Of a stretch of 64,000 bases of DNA, positions 22,347 to 34,800 are shown one piece after another. Under the pieces are notes generated by a model. The model saw nothing but the letters and a program-made list of their open reading frames with translations. It was not told where the DNA came from and did not search any database. The DNA is from Anaspis maculata. Lineage: Eukaryota; Arthropoda; Insecta; Coleoptera; Scraptiidae. The DNA lies in the NCBI GenBank assembly GCA_949128115.1, contig OX421966.1:35481042-35545041 (forward strand), written 5' to 3'. Position 1 is the stretch's first letter; every line of letters begins with the position of its first letter. The position numbers and the translations under genes are program-made.

Positions 22347-24005
22347 TGAATTTCAAGTCGACCGGATCAACGCTTCGGCTGCTATCGTAGCAGATTATAG
22401 ACAATCACACAGACACACACAGACAGACATCACTCCAAAAATGTTCTTTATCATCTTGAGGGACCTCAAAATGGATATAATATCCGTCTTCATCTCGATT
22501 TTTTTTTCGCGCTCACAATACTTTCTCTTCTTGTTGGGTGGTGGGTCGGGAGAGTAAAAACGAACGAACACAACAGAAGATCTATTTTCATCTGCGTCCA
22601 CCATCTTGGATGTAGAATGGCGACAATTTTTGGGATCTGATGTTAAAAGCTCATTCTGTTGTCTATCCACTGACAACAAATACGCTAATATATCGGACAG
22701 AAAAAAAATCTAGCAGCGTAAATACCAAAGTGACGGTTTCACTGCCCCTGAGTTGAAAAATCCAAGTGGGCGTAGCAGGGCGTTTTCAAATAGGCTACTT
22801 CGTTTGGGCAGGTGCGCATGCTTGAAGGCTCCTAATTTTGAAAACTTTCGTACACCTGTCAGTTGAATGGCAACGCTGCATGCTCTGTCTAGCCGCCTGA
22901 CCAACAACTGGTTCCTGGCTGTCACTTTTATACATACCGTGAATGCATCTCTTTGTAGCTTCCTTGAACTTCTTTCTCGGTACAGCCATTTTCAACAGGT
23001 TCTGTTCTTTCGTCAAAACATGAGCAAATGAAATGTAGGTCAGGTAGAAGCGAGAAGTGTGATCATAATTGTCACAAGTGACAGTTGGCGCCGATGCCTT
23101 GTTGTTATGAGCGCTGTTGCCATTTTCGTTGTTCCTGAACTTCCACAAATGATCATTGAATTTAATTTCAATGAAACATTTCCTTTGAATATAAAAAATG
23201 ATATCTAACATTCAACCAAATTATTTGTGAAATTTTAGGTGCACTACAATATTTTTGTGTGTTAATTTTCAATATTGGTGTACGAAACTATGAAATTCGC
23301 GCCAGACATGCCCAATTAAAAAAAACCGAAACGAAGGGACCTATTATAGCTATTTTTCTTCGCAATCCATCAGCCAACTTTTCTTAATTTCACTTTTTAA
23401 ATGTTGGCAATGGCCTATTTTATCGAGCTTCCCATTTTGACAACTTTCAATAAAAAGAAACGATCGCAATAGAAAACTTATTTTCAGCTATGCCCGTCAT
23501 CTTGAATTTTGAAATGGCGGCCATTTTGGACTCTGATATTTTAAGCTCATTCTATTGTCTATCCACTGAAACTACATCAGTTGATGTTGCACTGAATCTT
23601 AATATACAAAAATCTAGGAATGCAAATACCAAAATGATGCTCTCATCTATCACTGCATGCCCTGATTTCGTAACGGCGTGTAGGCCGTGTTTAAATATTT
23701 GCTGGTTCTTCGCAACATGCGCCAAAGTTAGATACCACCAACAACTTAGGTCAGAATACTTAGTTTAGGTTGTAAAAGGAAAGCACCTATTGATTATTTC
23801 CCCGATTATCCTATTTTGACATAAAAAAGAACCGAGCGCAGTAGAAGACCTATTTTCAACTGCACACTGCACCCGTCGTCATTTTGAATTTTGTGGTTGA
23901 AATGGTGGCTATAGTGAAAATTCACATTTGAAGACTATTCTTTTGGCTATCCATTGATACCAAGTTCGTTGGAATGAAGCAGAAATAGAAATTTGGCAGG
24001 AGAAA
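22347..24005 (+). repeat. Cluster of three diverged repeat copies
   Basis: After a copy of the 16.1-kb repeat (22347-22560), a second module occurs three times in the same orientation: about 22557-22735, 23452-23650 and 23822-24005. Shared words are ATTTTCA(T/G)CT near the start, an ATGGCGGCCATTTTGGA-type block, AAGCTCATTCT.TTGTCTATCCACTGA and AATACCAAA.TGA. This looks like a local tandem or repeated insertion of one family. Confidence 0.45.
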
Positions 24006-24389
24006 ATTTTTAGTGCTATTTTCTTTTTGGCCTATATTTTTGAACTTATCCCTGATTGTTCAAACCGAGGGTTAAACCACCTTGGAAATGTGGTGCACAC
24101 TTCCATGGAAATCATTTGGAAATCTTTGAAAATCTTCGAAATCATTTGAAAATGATTGGAAATCGATGTAGAAAAATTCCATCAGTGGTTTACCCCTCAG
24201 TTCAAACTCAATATACAGGACGCTTCAGAGAGGCATTGTGCCAAACAAAAATCCGTGATTCTGCCAAAGTCATAATCATGATTACATTATTAGCTATATT
24301 ATCTCACTCAATACTCCAAGTCATTCTGGATGGTAGTTTCTTGTGATATTACTATTGGCTATAGGTGCTGCTCAGACAATAAGATGTGA

Positions 24390-25538
24390 TTAAAAAAAAC
24401 ATTGAAGCTTTATTAACATAATTTTAATAACGTTTTATATACACAAAAATTAAGGCACATTATAAAAATACATTACACTGGCCTACATGTACATTTCCTA
24501 GTATACAAGTATATTAATTGAAAATTCACATTTCAGGTGAGGGTGCCTTGAATGGATCCTACTGCAAACTTCAATTAAAAACGAAAGAACCTAAGTTAAC
24601 ATAATGCAAACCTGATATCATAGGGAATACGACTATAAGTACTTCCGCATCACATATGGGTGCACCCCCAAAATATTAAGTACAAACTGTACAAAGACTT
24701 CAGTCTAAAAAAAAAACAACAAAAACAGTAGATAGTCAAGATAAAGCTCCGTGTTATTTCAATTTCACAAAATTGAATATCCGCACAAAACGATTAGTTA
24801 AAATTATCCTTTATTACATAATACGCGAAAATTATGGCCTTAATCATCATAAAACATTATGTATATAGAAAAGGAAAAACAATAATAATTGAGCAAAAAG
24901 GAATAATAAAAAATCTAGGTAAATAAATTTTGAAACGTCTATATTCTTATCACAATTATGATGAATGTATAAAATAATTCATATATAAAATATAATTAGA
25001 TGATAATAATGTTTACAATTAAATTAAGTACAAAAATAGGTACTCACTTGAACATTTTTTAGAAAACGGAAATATATGTACAACAAAAACTAAAACGATC
25101 TTTTTCAACAGATATGCCAATATCTCCTAATTTCGAAGATATGTAATACATCACTTTGTACATTGTAAGTATTCTTTTCTTACATTTTGCAAAGTCTCGA
25201 AATAAATTCTTTCGATACTCTTTACAGTGGAATGCATTAAAATTGAGCACAAGAAATAACACAACGAAATGGAATTATTAGAAACATGATATTTTCCTAT
25301 GATATGCTGAGATATTGGATATTACACAATTATTACTTCTCTATTTTCGTCTAAATTCCTGTGTTCAACTTTTTTTATTATAAAACTTTATAAAACACTC
25401 AAAGTGTCCATATTGGGATATAACGCACTAGCAGCGATAAGAGTGTTTACCACTTTTTTTTTGTAAAACCTGTAAAATTCAACTAGCGGTTTTTTATACA
25501 TTAAAAATCATCAGTCGGCGATTTAGTGGGTGCGATGA
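24390..25538 (-). other. Probable 3' UTR of the pgant9-like gene
   Basis: The AT-rich sequence directly after the pgant9 stop shows no repeats or inverted structures, unlike the surrounding DNA. AATAAA on - at 24414-24409 is the likely poly(A) signal, giving a 3' UTR of about 1.1 kb. Transcript ends are inferred only. Confidence 0.5.
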
Positions 25539-25808
25539 TCACAATTTGCTGGCGTTGAAGTTCTCCAGCGTCCACAGCTGTCTGGTGGAGTCGCTGTCGC
25601 ACGGTTCCATCAGCAGCTTGTTCTTGGCCTCGTTGATGGCCAAACATTTGTCACTGCTGCCGTGTCTCAGGGTCTTCAGGACAGGGTCGTAGTCCCAGTA
25701 TTGGTTACCCTTACTGCCGTGGCACGGGTAGAGAATCACCTCGGAGCCGCTGTAATCCAGACACGCCTCGTCTCGCCGAATTTCGCCGTTCTTGCTGTAC
25801 ATCCAGAA
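25539..25808 (-). CDS. pgant9: pgant9 terminal exon: lectin repeats beta and gamma
   Basis: It begins after CTTCTAG with TTC TGG ATG (FWM), continuing directly from GGNQ of either alternative exon, and ends at TGA (25541-25539). The 89 residues hold [30 protein letters not shown] and the [17 protein letters not shown] repeat with its terminal QLW. Each repeat keeps its disulphide cysteines and CLD/QxW pattern, so the fold should be intact. Confidence 0.93.
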   Translation of the reverse strand, partial: FWMYSKNGEIRRDEACLDYSGSEVILYPCHGSKGNQYWDYDPVLKTLRHGSSDKCLAINEAKNKLLMEPCDSDSTRQLWTLENFNASKL

Positions 25809-28800
25809 CTAGAAGAAACGAGAAAAAATTGAAGTCAATTTGCGCACAGAGACAATGTTTCAGCGTTTTCAATTCATCCATTATTCAAGAAGCCATCTTG
25901 AGATCCAACTTGACGTTTTACCACACTGCATGTGAGTGAATTCATTTTAACCGTTGTTACCGTTCCATATTTCAAGTTTTTCAATGAAATAGGTGGGTGA
26001 TCATTATTGCTCCTACTGTCACTCACAGACGCCAATTTGAGTTTTTTCTGGTTCAGCATTGTAGGCTTGTCGCCTTTTATCTTGGTATGAGAATGATTTC
26101 TTAAAAACCTCTATTGCTTGTCAAACTGACATCAAAATGTTGAAACATTTGAAAAATTGACCGTGTCATACGTGGAAATGCGACTCGGGAGCCGCAGAGA
26201 CGTGTTACCCTTACCGTCGGCGTTGTTCAGACACAAAACCGCAGGTGCCTTTCTCGAATTTTACGGCATTCGGGACCTGGGCCCAATTTTGGCGCTGATG
26301 CAAACTCGTTCCGCGCGGGCCCCAAAACGGGCAAATGGCAAATTGAAAGCTTGGCGCATATTTTTGGATAGAGGAGGCCAAAGGTCTTAAATGCACTTAC
26401 GCACACACCATCAGACATGCATCTTGTTATCCTCGTTGTTATCATTATAGTTATCATTATAGTTATCATTATCATTTGTACTGTTCCGTCTTGATCCAGG
26501 AATTCAAGTAAACAGTACGGGTCTAACTCCGGGGGAAATATAAAGTTCTCGAGGGACAAAGTGAACTCCCTCTGTTCAAGTTCTTGCCACGACGACGGTA
26601 TGAATAATAATTCAAGACTTCGGGAGAAGGGGGGTCGCGGGCGTATGTCTCTCCGGCGCTACACCGGCTATACTCTTTGTCCTGGACATTTCGAACTATA
26701 GAGTATATAGTAACAAACCTGCAAAGTTTGTGTCAGCTTTGCCATTGCAAAAACGCCCTTGTCTCCCCAAGAACAAAACGGAAAAATTTACGATCGTAAT
26801 AAAGCTTGGAGAGCGCACCTCCTCGGGGACAAAAAGACAAAACAAACACAAAAGATGGTTTATCCATAGAGTTGTGCAGAGCGCGCGCGTCTGTGTCCCG
26901 CATTGGCAAAACGAGGCGGGAAGCACGTTTCTTATTAGCCATGTAATTAGTTTGAATATAAAACACGTGTAAGTGACGTACGGTCCCCTATGCCGCCTGC
27001 TTCTTTCTCGGTGCATATGGTAAAGTCTCTCCCGGAGGACTCGAAAACATAAAAGAAATGAGAACTTTGCGCGCGCTAAACTTGTACGTACACAAACAAA
27101 ACCGAGCTTCTTGGCATCGCAAAACGTGCACCAGCAAGGCGAGGTGTATGCACGGACGTCATTTGCAACCCGCGCGCCTTCTTGGCCCGCGATTTCCAGT
27201 TGCTGTTTCACGAATTGGTATCCCGATGTTGTTCTGCACATTACTGGAAATAAGGTAGCGATACGTGATACAGTCCATCTGACTTCGAGGAATTCAATAT
27301 TGCAAAGCAATCGCTGGATCAAAGTTTCATGTAGTATAGCGGTGGCAAATTTCAAAATTCAATTGGAGGCCTTCTAAAGTTGTAAGCTTATTTTATATTG
27401 CGAAGCGTATTCCAGTTTTACATTTGAAATTTGAACTGATTCAAAGCTGTGCTTTGCGTGAGCGGATGGTAGAGCCTTGTAGGATTTTGTTGAGTGCCTC
27501 ATAATATTTTCGTGTTTTTTTTTTGAAAAGTCATAACCTTGTCTCTATTATTTCCGTCCGAGGTGGGTGTTTCGCAATTTAAAATTTTGTATGTTCACTG
27601 GGGCCTTCCTTTAGGAGAGTTGCAGTGGAGACTGAAAAGGAAGTGGCGGATGGTAGCGCGAATCATTTTTTTATACCTCAATTTTGTCGCCATGTTGCTT
27701 TCTCCACTATAACTCGCGTGAAGCTGAACAACATCGCGTGCTCCATAATCATGCGATCGAGAAAAAACATTTAGAGTTGGTTTTGGACACGAAAAATTTG
27801 ATCATTTAAATAATTAGCCAAAATATTCAGCCAATCCAGTCGCTCAAGTAGATGAATATTTTACTTCTATAATCAACTCTTGATGGTTTCGTTTTTTGTT
27901 GGTCGTACGGTAAAGTCTAAGCCTAGTGTGATCCTATTTCGTCTACATATAGTTTCTCCCAATATTTCTTCCGCTATTTTCTCCATCCTTTATTCTTTTC
28001 CCTGAATAAAGTTGATGTGCCGAAAACTAATATCGTATATGCATCTAGCTTTTACCACGCACGAGTGGTCGCATTTCTCACTTATCGTATAATTTATTCA
28101 GACATAAGCACTATCAAATGCAAAGCTCGCTATCAGCATCATCAATCAACTGGTGGTATGCTAAGTGCATAATAGCGTATTATACTTCATCATAGTGTGT
28201 GTGGAGTCAAGCTAATACAACCAAGTGAAGCTTGTGCATAATTTATTGACTCTGAACCACGTAATTCCTCAATTGCACTTGTTCTGATAAATAATGCGAT
28301 TACCTGAACAATCATCCACTTGGTTAGGTACCATAAATGCCTATGAAGTTCCTATTTACATAGGAAGAGAAACATCTTTGTGATTGAAAATGGAAATACA
28401 GGCAAAGGATACACGGGCTCCAGCACGTTGAAAGAGAGTCATAGGAATGAATTTTATTGAACAAAGAATAGATTATCACTCTGTTTGAAACGTTGTCACT
28501 TGAAATCATCAACAAAAAATGTTTCTTGTACGATCGCGCGCGCGCGCGCAAAAAAAAAAAAAACAGAGACACTGAAAATACTTTGAGACCCTAGTTTTTA
28601 GACTTCTAGTTGTGTAGTGGTGAGATTTGTATGTATTTTGCATGCACACTAGTGTGATAAATCAACATGGATGAATGCATCAACCTCCCACAACTAGAAG
28701 TCCGGAAACTAGAGCCTCGAAGTATTTTCGGTGTCTCCGTTTATTTTGCGCGATCGTATGTTATTGGGTCAAATTCTTAAAATACGCTCAATTAGTGTGA

Positions 28801-31800
28801 CGTAGGTTGGCGTAGGTCAGGGCGCTGTTGTCATGACAATGCATGGAGATAAACCCGAAATGGCAGTTGACGTTGACGTTCCTTGCTTCAAAATCGGAAT
28901 AAATACAGGGTGTTCGGGTCTGGTTATTACAAATTTTGAGGGATGATTCCCCATCAAAAATAAAGCCAAAAGAACACAAAACTCATGGTCCTAAAATGCT
29001 TCCTAGAAAAGATACAGGGTGTTGGAGTTAACTTTTTTAAATCGTTTTTTCACGGTGACTTTTGAACCGTTGGACCGATTTCAATCAAATTTGAACGCAA
29101 GTTTAGTCAACTAAGTCTCCGTCGAATAATGATACCACAATTCATCAAAAATTTCTGGGGGCGTAGATAATAGGAGATTGTCTCCTATTTTAGCCTCTAT
29201 TTTTATCTCCCCTATTTATTTTTAAAAATTGTTGATATTTTCGGATTCTACGTTCAATTTAGAAGAAAAAGTTACCCTTGCAAAATTTTGACTAGAGGCT
29301 TCATTTCCGAGATATTTGGTTTTAAACTTTGGAAAACATCCCGAAATCGCCACTTTCCAGAGCCCAAATTGTTTTTCTTTGATAACGCCTCGTTTCTTAG
29401 CAAAAAATAGCAGTAAATCAACTTGAGCGACCTAGAAAACTCATTCCAGTTGAGGAATCATGAGTTTTCTTGGATTTTAATTTTTAGGCCTTTGAAAGTC
29501 ACGATTTCGAGGCGTTTTCTAAAGTTTCAAACCCAAATATCTCTGAAATGAAGCCTCTAATCAAAATTTTGCAAGAGTAACTTTTTCTTCTGAATTGAAC
29601 GTAAAAACCTGAAATATTAACAATTTCGAAAAATAATTAGGAGAGATAAAAATAGGGGCGAAAATAGGGGACAGTCTCCTATTATCTACGCCCCCAGAAA
29701 TTTTTGATGAATTGTGGTAGTATTATTCGATGAAGACTCATTTGACTAAACTTTGTTTTGAATTTGATTAAAATCGGTCCAACGGTTCAAAAGTTACGGT
29801 GAAAAAACCATTGAAGAAAGTCAACTTCAGCACCCTGTATCTTTTTCAGGAAGCATTTTAGGACCATGAGTTTTTTGTTCCTTCGACTTTATTTTTGTTG
29901 GGGAATCATCCCTTAAAGTTTGTAATAACCAGACCCGAACTCCCTGTATATCACCCTTCACTTTTAAACTACACCTGATCCTCCATGCACGGTGTTTCGC
30001 TGAGAAAAGGGCGATTAAGCTCGAACGGCCTTTTATGCTTTTTGCTGTTTTGACAGTCCAGCCAGGCAAATACCTAGTGATGATAATGCCAGTCAATTGT
30101 TGTCACCATGCATTACCATGGCAACGGTGCCCTGACCTACACCAACGTATGTCGTTACCTACTGATTGAGCGTATTATTTCTACAAATATGAAATTTGAC
30201 TTCAAGTTCTTCATAATGTTGAGGTGCGTTCAGTCAGCTTATTTAGCCGCAATTTTAATTTTAGCCGTAAGCGCTGCATCGCTTATTGGCTGTTCCGAGG
30301 AGGCTGGTTCATAAGAGCCAATGGGCGTCGCTGCGCTTGCGACTAAAATTAAAACTTGCGGCTAAATAAGCTGACTGAACGCACCTTTACGGATTTGGCG
30401 GTTGGGCTCTTTTATAATTGAGACGATCGTTTGAAACACACACCGTTTATTACTGCGTACTACTATACAGGGTGATTCACAACTTGTGACTTTCGTTTCA
30501 CGGGTGAGCTCAGGATGTGCCAGAAAAACTATTTCTGAGGGAAAAAAGTTGAAGAAAAAAACCTGAAATATTGACTTATTTGAACTCAACATCGAAGAAA
30601 ATTTTGGGGATCGCCGATGCAATGCCTCACGTGGATAATTCTAATCGGGTACTATGGAAACAACATACTCAATAATGGTTGATCGATAATAAGGTATTAT
30701 TGTCAAGAATGACGTTAGTTGACCATTATTATTACCTATTCAACTAAAATTTACAAGTAGCGGGTACAAATACAGTTAGATAGGTAACCCGAGTGGATAA
30801 TTGCGACCATCAACCAAACATAAGGGTCCTTACCTTATGTAATGGACAAAGAGACAAGGAAAGGGAGTAAGTCGTGGCATCATCAGTTGAGGTTGACACT
30901 GACAAATTATTTATTTTTACCTCCGATTATTGCTAAAGGAGGAGTGTTTACATAGAAACATTTTCGCTTATTGTTAAACTATTGTTGAATCGTATGTCTC
31001 ATCAACAGATAGAAAAATAAACCCATTAGTCCCACATATGTTTGTCAAATTTTCATTATTTTTTTCCTCGTAAACCATATAGCTTTTTGAATTATTTTCA
31101 AGCACATGAAGTCAAGTTTTTGGGGCCCCATAACCCCTTGAAAGGAAAGTCATGAGTTGTGAATCACCCTGTATATACACGTCAACAATTATTTGCGCTT
31201 GGGTATATCGCCGACTAAACTACTTGCTGTTATCGCTCTGAATTTAATACTGGTCTGTCGGCCGATTCATCGGTGCTTATATACCTCCGACTGTTATTCT
31301 CGAAGTTTCCACCGGTTCCCTAACAAATTCAACATTTGCCGCGGCATGTAGATCGTGACCGCTCTCGAAACGTCGATTACCTTCGCGTGTATTTCCGGCG
31401 TGCTCTGGATCGGCCCCTCCGCCAAATAAGCAAATGTGTCTTGCTCGCATGTTGAAGTCTCCAGGTTAGTTCTACGGGCCAGAGCCTACGCGTATGTTCT
31501 CGAATGCACTAGAGCTTCGCAATTTGTAACACTGTGTTTGAATCGTCTAGAAGGGCCGCGTTTGCTCTCGAACGCACGAGAGTTTCGCCACTCGTAATAA
31601 TAATAAAAGATCTTTATGACAAAGATGTTTAAAACTTTTTTCTTACAGGACTGATGGAGTCCAGAGGAAAACAATTTTTTTCCGTGTTTCTCTTCCCGTG
31701 TTTTTTCCCTCTGGAGGGAACACATCTTCAGGAAGAGTAGGTAGATGTTTACATATTATGATTCTAATAATTATTTAGGTAGCGCTAATGAAACAGTTTT

Positions 31801-34800
31801 CAGTCCAAAACTCCTCAGGCGGCAATATACAGGGTGATTCATGAGTGACCTTACATAGACTAATGGGAGATAGAGGACTTCGGGGCGAGTCAGGATCCAC
31901 ATAAGAAATTTTGTTTTCTCCATTGGTTATGAAGATGCAGGGTGTTTTGTGTGTTTCGTTTAAAACTTTGATAAGCGATATTTCTGAAACGGCTGGAGAT
32001 ATTTTTTTGACATTTACCACTAATATTTCTCTGTTGGAACTTATCCAGAAGCCATACCAGGTACCTAAGTCAAAATCCAGGGCCGGGCTAGAATAAATGT
32101 ACCCCTTTGTTATTTGATCAAAAAATACATTTTCTGACCGCTTTTCTGGAAAACTTTCAACGGATTCGAAACGCTAAGGAAAAATGCTTCAAGAATCATT
32201 CTTCAATTTGGATGGCACACCTGAACCGGTTCGACAATAAAACTGAAAGTAAAATTTGTGAGTAAGTTTTTATTTTCAACCGGACATAATCGACTCATTG
32301 TTTGATTGAATGTATCCAAATTCATTTTTTGGCTTGTAGTCAGGGGGCATAGGGTCAAAAAAAGGTTGGCCGTGTGCAGCTTCGTGAAGATATATAGGGA
32401 TATGTCCTAATCGATTCCTGGGCGATCAAGGATCATGAAAAATTATGGTGGAATATTGACATCTGCTGCAGGCAAATATGGTGGAGGCGCCAAAATGGGC
32501 TTCATTTGATGATAAGAAACTGGCTGTGGCTCGTTTGTTTTTTAACGGATTTCAACATCTGAAACATCATTTTGTAGACAAAAAAATTCTCATCTTACTT
32601 TATGCCTAAGTTTACAAACGTCATTCCGGGAAACTGTCAAAATTGTCTTCATAAGATATGCTAAATTCCGGCCTTTTTTCAAGGTTATCTGATATTTTTG
32701 AAACTTGGCAGTATTATAGATCTTGAGGTGCCCTTTCCAAATTTTCACTTTTCCACTTCGTATATTTGCCGTTTTGGCCGCCATATTGGAAAGATGGCGC
32801 CCAAAAAACAGTTTTTTGTCAATATCTTCATTTCAGTCAATGTGAGGTGGAAGCGTTTGTATGCGAATGAAGGCTTATTCAATTATCTACAATTTGACAC
32901 CTTACTCGTGTACGTGCTATTTCCGGTTCTTGGGTTATGGCTTCCAGAGCTCCCTGAAGCATCAACTTTTGTCATCCAATCAGCATGTCAAGTTGAGCTT
33001 AGCTCCACGTGGCAGTCAAATTAACCATAAATAATGATAAATTGTCAACCACAGACCATTAGTATCCAGAAAATCAAGCATGGTAGCGGTTGCTATGCAA
33101 CTACAGGGTGAACTCTAAGGGAAAATCAACTTTGAGAAGGTATAGCTTGAGAACTGTAAGTCGCACATGAGTGATTCAGACGTCAAATTATAGACAATTT
33201 AATAGACCTTCACTTTTGATATGAATTTTCAAGTTTTATGACAAATTTTCGAAAAAAAATCGAAAATATGTTTTTTGGGCGCCATTTTTTCAAAATTATC
33301 GCCAGAACAGCAAAGATACGAAGTGGAAAAGTGGATATTCTGAATGATGACCCCAAATCTCATCATAATAATGAGTTTCGAATGTATCTGATATCCTTCA
33401 AATGCTATATTACCTTTTTTTCTTTCTAAAGTCAGTTTGCTTTCACAGTTCACCCTGTAATTAAACAAATAACATCACCATGATCGATTTTCTAAATTTT
33501 TGTCATCTATGGTTAATGGCCAAAAGCTATTGATGGGTTATTTGCCTACTACATGACGATGGTATCAATTTAACATGCTGATTGAATGCCGAAAGTTGAT
33601 GCTTCCGGAAGTTCTGAAAGCTCTAACTCAAGAACCGTAAATCGCACATTAATGACTGATATGTCAAATTGTAGAGATTGGAATGGGCTTTCCTCCGCAT
33701 ACACACATTTCAATCTTGAGTCAGTTGAATTCAAGATATTGACAAAAAACTGTTTTTTAGGCGCCATCTTTTCAATATGGCGGCCAAAACGGCAAAGATA
33801 CGAAGTGGAAAAGTAAAAATTCTAAAAGAGCATTTCAAGATCTATGATACTGCCAGGTTTCAAAAATATCGGATAACCTTCAAAAAAGGGCGGAATTTAG
33901 CATGACTTATAAATACAGATTTGACAGTTTCACGGAATGACGTTTGTAAATTTAGGTATGAAATAAGAAGAGAATTTTTTTGTCTACAAAATGACGTCCC
34001 AGATGTTGAAATCCGTTGGAAAACAAACGAGCTAGAGCCAGTTTCTTATTACCAGATGAAGCCCATTTTGGCGCCTCCACCATATTTGCCTGCAGTAGAT
34101 ACGAATATTCCACCATCATTTTTCATGGTCCTTGACCCCCCAGGAATCGACTAAGACATATCCCTATATATCTTCACGAAGCTGCACTCGGCACGACCTA
34201 TGCCCCCATACTATTGTCTCTGTTGAATAAAAGGGCTTGGTTGAGAAAAAAATTCCAGAGCTGACCTTTTTTTTAATGACAAATTCGAGAGTGAAACACA
34301 AAATTAGACTCGATTTGGTCGTAGAAAAAAATCTTCGGCTATGGAATTTTTCTTTCAACCAAGCCTTTCTATTCCACAGAGACAAGCTAAAAAATGAATT
34401 TGAATGAATTCAATCCAACAATAAGTCGATTATGTTCGGTCAAAAATGGAAACATACCCACAAATTTTGCTTTTAATTTTATTGTCGAAACGGTTCAAGT
34501 GTGCCACCTAAATTGAATAGTGATTCTTGAAGCATTTTTCCTTACTTTTTCGAATCCGATAGCAGTTTTTGAGAAAAGTGGTCAGAAAATGTGTTTTTGA
34601 TCAAATAACAAAAGGACACATTTTTTCTAGCCCGGCCCTGGATTTTCAGTTTCCCGGTGTGGCTTCCGGATAAGTTTTAACAGAGAAATATTACAACAAA
34701 ATATTTCGAGCCGTTTCAGAAATATCGCTTATCAAAGTTTCATACAAAACACACAAAACAGCCTGTATCTTCGTAACCAATGGAGAAAACAAAATTTCTT

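Noticed and set aside
22938..22989. Short ATG-started exon on - (MAVPRKKFKEATKRC) with a CACG/GTATGT donor
   Set aside because: A plausible first exon by form, but no following exon was found downstream and no family was recognised.
26696..27355. 219-codon frame on -, inside the pgant9 intron
   Set aside because: No recognisable domain, mixed low-complexity composition, overlapping equally open frames on the other strand, no splice context.
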